Source: an uncultured Clostridia bacterium
Lineage (GTDB): Bacteria; Bacillota; Clostridia; Oscillospirales; Ruminococcaceae
Assembly: GCA_947625915.1 (NCBI GenBank)
Contig: CANQPX010000003.1
Location: 38,089 to 102,088, forward strand
Length of the DNA stretch: 64,000 nucleotides
Direction: 5' to 3'
Shown here: piece after piece, positions 59,976 through 64,000 of the stretch
Numbering within the stretch: the stretch's first letter is position 1
How the letters are laid out: the number at the start of each line of letters is the position of its first letter
Position numbers and translations under genes: made by a program
Notes under the pieces: model-generated
Told to the model about the DNA's origin: nothing
Seen by the model: only the letters and a program-made list of their open reading frames with translations
Databases searched by the model: none

Positions 59976-60293
59976 TCAGCGTAAAATTTCGGCATTATTC
60001 ACAATTTTATAATCGCACACCGAGTCCATGAGCTGTTCAAATATCCGCAAAGTGTCCTTATCCGCGCCCATATCGTACAAAATTATCACCGCAGCGGGAT
60101 ACTGTCCGACAGTTTTGTAAATATACTGTCTTACGATAAATTCGATATCGGAAGTATTTCCGTTTATGGGAAGAACGAAGTATATCCTTGGTTCAGACGT
60201 TTGTTTTTCCGAAGTCCTGACCGCATATATCCCGCCTATTACAAGGATCGCCGCGCAGGAAAAAAATACCGCCGCAATGTTTATTTCAGCCAT
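59976..60293 (-). CDS. Small single-pass membrane protein of unknown function
   Basis: 105 residues. N-terminal helix (about 6-27, AAVFFSCAAILVIGGIY), then a cytoplasmic or extracellular alpha/beta domain (RIYFVLPINGNTSDIEFIVR and VIILYDMGADKDTLRIFEQL). The latter reads like half of a Rossmann-type sensor, but no family is certain. Start at 60293 (MAEINIAA), eight bases after AAGGAG. It may be the end of the ppiB transcription unit. Confidence 0.7.
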   Translation of the reverse strand: MAEINIAAVFFSCAAILVIGGIYAVRTSEKQTSEPRIYFVLPINGNTSDIEFIVRQYIYKTVGQYPAAVIILYDMGADKDTLRIFEQLMDSVCDYKIVNNAEILR

Positions 60294-60416
60294 AAAAAAC
60301 GCTCCTTTCACTATATTTTATGAAAAGAGCGGATATTTGTTAATAATTTCCTGCCGCTGTTCCCGATAATATGGAAAATTTAAACGGCGCGGTAATGACC
60401 GTGCCGTTTGAAGTTA

Positions 60417-60890
60417 TTATTCCTCAATGTAGACTCTTTTCATTTTCTGTTCATTAACGGGTCTGTCGCCGTAGCCTGTTTTTGTTTCCGCGATCTCGTC
60501 AACAACGTCCATGCCCTCCACAACTTTTCCGAATGCGGCATACTCGCCGTCGAGGTGCGGAGCGTCCTTATGCATGATAAAGAACTGCGAACCCGCGCTG
60601 TCCTTCATCATTGAACGCGCCATAGAGATCACTCCGCGGGTATGTTTCAGATCGTTTTTGATACCGTTTGAAGCGAACTCTCCCTTTATATGGTATCCGG
60701 GACCGCCCGTACCTGTTCCCTCGGGGCAGCCGCCCTGTATCATAAAATCTTTTATAACTCTATGGAATATCAAGCCGTCATAAAATCCTTTTTTAACAAG
60801 GCTCTCGAAGTTTTCCACGGTTATCGGGGCAGTTTCGGGATAAAGTTCAAGTTTGATCTTTTTTCCGTTTTCCATTTCAATAATTACCAT
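60417..60890 (-). CDS. ppiB: Cyclophilin-type peptidyl-prolyl cis-trans isomerase
   Basis: 157 residues without signal peptide, so cytoplasmic. FHRVIKDFMIQGG (catalytic Arg/Phe), MARSMMKDSAGSQFFIMHKD and YAAFGKVVEGMDVVD match bacterial cyclophilins, which speed proline isomerisation during folding. Start: ATG at 60890; AAAGGAA lies 12 bases upstream. Confidence 0.95.
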   Translation of the reverse strand: MVIIEMENGKKIKLELYPETAPITVENFESLVKKGFYDGLIFHRVIKDFMIQGGCPEGTGTGGPGYHIKGEFASNGIKNDLKHTRGVISMARSMMKDSAGSQFFIMHKDAPHLDGEYAAFGKVVEGMDVVDEIAETKTGYGDRPVNEQKMKRVYIEE

Positions 60891-60928
60891 AGTCAAAAAT
60901 TCCTTTCGTTTATAAAATTCTGTTAAAC

Positions 60929-60957
60929 ATTATATCACACATTTCAAGAGATTGCAA
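60929..60957 (-). promoter_or_regulatory. Sigma-A promoter of ppiB
   Basis: Read leftward: TTGCAA (complement of 60952-60957), a 17-base spacer, TATAAT (complement of 60929-60934). Confidence 0.75.
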
Positions 60958-61017
60958 GGGCTTTAACAGTGTTGCGGCAGGCGAAGCCTGCCACTCAAAA
61001 CTTTTTTTATCGCTCTA

Positions 61018-61046
61018 TTGACATATTATGTGTTGTATAGTATAAT
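61018..61046 (+). promoter_or_regulatory. Sigma-A promoter of the YceG-like/telA operon
   Basis: TTGACA (61018-61023), a 17-base spacer, TATAAT (61041-61046). It lies inside the longest open frame, so the real start codon is downstream. A GGCAGGC-GAA-GCCTGCC hairpin about 30 bases upstream isolates it from upstream transcription. Confidence 0.85.
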
Positions 61047-61110
61047 AAATAATAACAGCGAAGAATGTATGCTCCGCTTGTGCAATATATACCCGAAAGG
61101 CACTGTACCT

Positions 61111-62733
61111 ATGATCTTTGAAGGATTTTCTACCGAAAATAAACGGCTCGTGCAGAATATCACCACCTCTGCTCAAACTCTGAATAAGGATATATTTGAA
61201 TCTCATTCCGAACGCCTTGCTTCAAGAGGCGGGCATTTTAAGGAAAATGAACTCATACCCGTTTATTTCGCTGCGCTGGTCGGCGTCCCTACAGAAAAAA
61301 ATGACCGCAGCCAATTCCGCAATATGCTGTATGAATTAAAGGAAGATCTTATAAAGTCTCCGAAATTTTTGCTTTATGTCGAAAATGAGTTCACAGCTCC
61401 CACTGCGGAAGAACTTTCGGGATTTGAGGGTATCGACATTTCGGACAGCGACAGCATCATCAGTGCCGTTACCGAAAAGATCAATATCCCGCAGGACGAA
61501 ATAAGAACAGGTCTTGCAAAGGAAACTCTGCCGCTGCTCCTTAAAAATATCAGCGGTGACGAACTCCTCGTGAAAGCACGCACACTTGTTATAAAACTGA
61601 ACAGATGTCTCGGTTCAAAAGCTTATACAGAACACCGCGAACAGGAGATCCCCGTTCTGTTGTATTACGGCGGAATTACAGAAGATACGGTGATGTTCCT
61701 GCACTTTATGTCAAGGCTCGGCATAGATGTTATCTATATTTGCAGCAGCAAGGATCCTTTGCCTATGCTCGCAAAAAACAACCTTGAAGGACGTATGCAG
61801 ATATTTGAACTTTCTGATTCCGAACCTGTTTCGACATATCCCGATAAGCCCGTAAGAACAAAGCTTGCCACGGCAGCTTACAATGCTTCAAAAGAACTGA
61901 ACGATATACTTTACAGCGGCGATACAATGTTCCGCGATCATCAGTTCGAGAATATGCGTTCGGTGACGTTAAGCACAACTTACGAGGAGATCGATATCCT
62001 CTGGCACCAACAATCTAAATACCGCACAGGCTTCAAAGCCGAAAAAGATATCGTCGATGTTCCGACGATATTCGCAAAAATAAGCGGCGTAAAAGACGGC
62101 GATACGGACGAATACTGGGACGACGTAAAAAGAAAGCTTTCCCCTTATACAAGGCTGATATATAAATCACCAAGCTATAAAAATATCCCCCTCTATCAGC
62201 TTGATGTGTATAAACAGTTCTATGACGGCGAAAAAATTTTTGCGGATAAACTTAAAAATTCTCCGTGCAATAAATACAGCTTTCTTTCGGACAGTCTCCA
62301 GAACCTTATTTTCGGGAAATTACAGGAGGCTGTGGACAGCAAACTCATCACGCTCCCGACAGAAGAACTTATGCCGATGATAATTTATGTCGGCACAAAC
62401 ATTGAAAGAGAGATCTTAAAACTCCTGCAAAAATACGACTTTACCAAAGATATCCCTAAACTCATTGTTATAGATGTTATAGAAGAAACTTTCAGCAAGA
62501 TAGAATGTATACAGCTCGTTCTGTATAATCTGCTCGGATTTGATGTTCTTGTATATACGCCGACAGGCTACAAAAATATCGAATCGTTCGTCAGCAGCGA
62601 TGCTTTTGAAACGCATACCATGAACGAGTTCTTGTATAACATACGCGTCCCAAAATTAAAAATACCGGACACGATCCCCGATCCCGACGGCGGAGGTCTG
62701 TTCGGAAAATTATTTAAGAAAGGAAGAAAATAA
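61111..62733 (+). CDS. YceG-like (YceG_bac, PF14266) protein of the TelA-linked biosynthetic module
   Basis: 540 residues, cytoplasmic. It resembles the YceG family, whose genes are usually beside TelA-type toxic anion resistance genes. Visible: HFKENELIPVYFAALVGVPT at the start, IPVLLYYGGITEDTVMFLHF, DVIYICSSKDPLPM, and a C-terminal alpha/beta half (PMIIYVGTNIEREILKLLQK). The reaction is unknown; the family has been predicted to synthesise a surface metabolite. Start at 61111 (MIFEGFSTENK) behind GAAAGG, since the promoter overlaps the earlier part of the frame. It abuts telA directly. Confidence 0.75.
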   Translation: MIFEGFSTENKRLVQNITTSAQTLNKDIFESHSERLASRGGHFKENELIPVYFAALVGVPTEKNDRSQFRNMLYELKEDLIKSPKFLLYVENEFTAPTAEELSGFEGIDISDSDSIISAVTEKINIPQDEIRTGLAKETLPLLLKNISGDELLVKARTLVIKLNRCLGSKAYTEHREQEIPVLLYYGGITEDTVMFLHFMSRLGIDVIYICSSKDPLPMLAKNNLEGRMQIFELSDSEPVSTYPDKPVRTKLATAAYNASKELNDILYSGDTMFRDHQFENMRSVTLSTTYEEIDILWHQQSKYRTGFKAEKDIVDVPTIFAKISGVKDGDTDEYWDDVKRKLSPYTRLIYKSPSYKNIPLYQLDVYKQFYDGEKIFADKLKNSPCNKYSFLSDSLQNLIFGKLQEAVDSKLITLPTEELMPMIIYVGTNIEREILKLLQKYDFTKDIPKLIVIDVIEETFSKIECIQLVLYNLLGFDVLVYTPTGYKNIESFVSSDAFETHTMNEFLYNIRVPKLKIPDTIPDPDGGGLFGKLFKKGRK

Positions 62734-63885
62734 ATGGCATTGCAGTTCACCCCTTCATCAGAAGCCGAAGCCGCTTCTAAAATAGTTACTTCGGAGGCGG
62801 ATACCACGATCAATATGGTCGAAAATGAGCCGCAGCAGTTCTCTATCGTTGAAAAAACAGAGGAACTCAAGCAGGAACTCATCAAAAACGAGGAAGTCAA
62901 TAAACTCGTAAGCACTATCAACATAAACGATGTGAACTCTATAGTCAAATTCGGAAACGAAGTCGCTATGGAGATCTCAAAAGCTTCCGATCAGGTGCTG
63001 AATACCATGGACGTAGACAAGATCAACGATTCGGGAGAACTTTTGCAGCATCTTTCAGCCATCATGGCTCAGTTCGATGCAAAAGAACTTGAAGATGACG
63101 GTAAAAAAGGTCTTTTTGCAAACGTAAGGAAACAGCTTGACAAACTCCTTGCAAAATATCATACAATGGGCGACGAAGTGGACAAGGTATATGTTCAGCT
63201 GAAAAAATATGAAACGGAGATCGAATCTTCCAATGTAAAGCTGGAAACTATGTTCAATGCAAATATACAGTATTACAAAGATCTGCTTTTGTATATAATG
63301 GCAGGCGAACAGGCTTGCGTGGAACTCGATCAATATATCGCCGATTACCGCAAAAAGCTTGAAGAAAACCCCGATTCGGGTGCCGTTGCAATGGATCTGC
63401 AAACGCTTGAACAGACAAGACAGGTATTTGAGCAGAGAGTAATGGATCTGAAGATCGCGGAAAATGTTGCCATGCAGACCGTTCCGATGCTGAAAGCAAT
63501 GCAGTTCTCAAACCTTAATCTTATAAGAAAGATAAATTCCGCTTTCATAATCACTATGCCCGTGTTCAAACAGGCACTTGCTCAGGCGGTAATGCTCAAA
63601 CGTCAGAGAGTTCAGGCGGAAGCTATGTCGGCTCTTGACGAAAAGACAAACGAACTGCTTATAAAAAATGCAGAGAATACCGTTACACAGACAAAACTGA
63701 CCACGCAGCTCGCTTCGGGAAGTTCCATAAAGGTAGATACTCTTGAAAAGACATGGCAGACGATAGTTGAGGGCATTGAGGAGACGCAGAAGATACAGGA
63801 CGCCGCAAAACAGCAGCGTAAGGAAGACTCGATACGTCTCCAGAAACTCAAAGATGATTACAAAGCAAAAATGGCGGCAAAATGA
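62734..63885 (+). CDS. telA: TelA family toxic anion resistance protein
   Basis: 383 residues, almost fully helical: three long coiled-coil helices (about 60-200, 205-270, 290-380) with family stretches RKQLDKLLAKYHTMGDEVDK and VMDLKIAENVAMQTVPMLKA. TelA was named for tellurite resistance, but its usual partners point to a role in envelope stress or a surface-modifying pathway. The start codon is the first base after the YceG-like stop codon, so translation is coupled. Other usual module members (TerD-like, phosphoribosyltransferases) are not in the window but may lie beyond the edge. Confidence 0.9.
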   Translation: MALQFTPSSEAEAASKIVTSEADTTINMVENEPQQFSIVEKTEELKQELIKNEEVNKLVSTININDVNSIVKFGNEVAMEISKASDQVLNTMDVDKINDSGELLQHLSAIMAQFDAKELEDDGKKGLFANVRKQLDKLLAKYHTMGDEVDKVYVQLKKYETEIESSNVKLETMFNANIQYYKDLLLYIMAGEQACVELDQYIADYRKKLEENPDSGAVAMDLQTLEQTRQVFEQRVMDLKIAENVAMQTVPMLKAMQFSNLNLIRKINSAFIITMPVFKQALAQAVMLKRQRVQAEAMSALDEKTNELLIKNAENTVTQTKLTTQLASGSSIKVDTLEKTWQTIVEGIEETQKIQDAAKQQRKEDSIRLQKLKDDYKAKMAAK

Positions 63886-63892
63886 TAGAATG

Positions 63893-64000
63893 GGCAGTGC
63901 GAAATGAAGTGCTGCCTTCAGCTTGTCGAAAAAGTTTTTAACAATTTTGCGCGCAGCGCAAAATTGAAAAGCTGGTCCAGCGCAGCCGCGCTGGTGGGGT
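63893..64000. repeat. Structured 3'-end repeat, copy D (inverted orientation, cut by window edge)
   Basis: Hairpin GGCAGTGC (63893-63900) with GTGCTGCC (63909-63916) directly follows telA. Then come CAGCTTGTCGAAAAAG (63919-63934), CAATTTTGCGC-GCA-GCGCAAAATTG (63942-63966) and CCAGCGC-AGCC-GCGCTGG (63977-63994). This is the reverse complement of copy A's right end, so the element lies in the opposite direction. The rest is outside the window. Confidence 0.85.

Overview
The window looks like a chromosomal segment of a moderately AT-rich Gram-positive bacterium of the class Clostridia. It is most likely a fibre-degrading Ruminococcus-like (Oscillospirales) gut or rumen organism. Reasons: strong AGGAGG-type ribosome binding sites; Firmicutes-type housekeeping genes (SpoVG, RNase M5, Mini-RNase III, YfhO, LexA); lipoprotein-anchored plant-polysaccharide enzymes (a GH74-type xyloglucanase and a CE2-type acetyl esterase); and lipoprotein sugar-binding proteins in place of periplasmic ones. 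The genus is an inference. No rRNA, tRNA, CRISPR array, phage or insertion-sequence transposase was seen.

Layout. 1-19.4 kb: scattered single genes. These are a UvrD-type helicase start, an AI-2E family exporter, a CE2-like esterase, enolase, a GH2 galactosidase with a C39-like peptidase, an ammonium channel fused to a P-II domain, a P-loop ATPase, a GH74 lipoprotein, a serine hydrolase, Uma2 and VapBC. 19.4-30.7 kb: a carbohydrate ABC transport locus on the minus strand with two paralogous propeller-plus-binding-protein lipoproteins, two MalFG-type permeases, an HlyD-type adaptor and a MacB-like membrane protein. A 1.3 kb repeat island separates the two binding-protein genes. 31-42 kb: YfhO, a Nudix hydrolase, SpoVG, MurC, LexA, a CPBP protease, an rRNA methyltransferase and a class A PBP. 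42-46.3 kb: rpe, an unusual Rnf-like D-E-A trio and a membrane-anchored protein. 46.6-60.9 kb: a long minus-strand run of envelope, translation and RNA-processing genes (DHHW/MBOAT, rnmV, holA, comEC, HIT, alaS, yebC, MBL hydrolase, mrnC, Nudix, obg, ppiB). 61-64 kb: a YceG-like/TelA pair on the plus strand.

The best candidates for new biology are four. (1) An interspersed structured repeat of about 350 bp is seen four times, always placed directly behind a gene's 3' hairpin. It consists of a string of hairpins whose stems covary between copies, and in two copies a second, related hairpin lies at the far end. (2) The amt-PII leader carries a textbook-like ANTAR dual-hexaloop motif overlapping a terminator. 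(3) The Rnf-like D-E-A trio has no B, C or G neighbours and has lost most of the residues that bind FMN and the intramembrane iron-sulfur cluster. (4) A nested direct and inverted repeat island encloses a roughly 310 bp AT-rich core between the sugar-binding-protein genes. Smaller points include divergent uma2/vapBC promoters whose -35 boxes are the two arms of one perfect inverted repeat, a probable ATA start codon for mrnC, a ComEC whose metallo-beta-lactamase tail has lost its histidine motif, and an orphan terminator.
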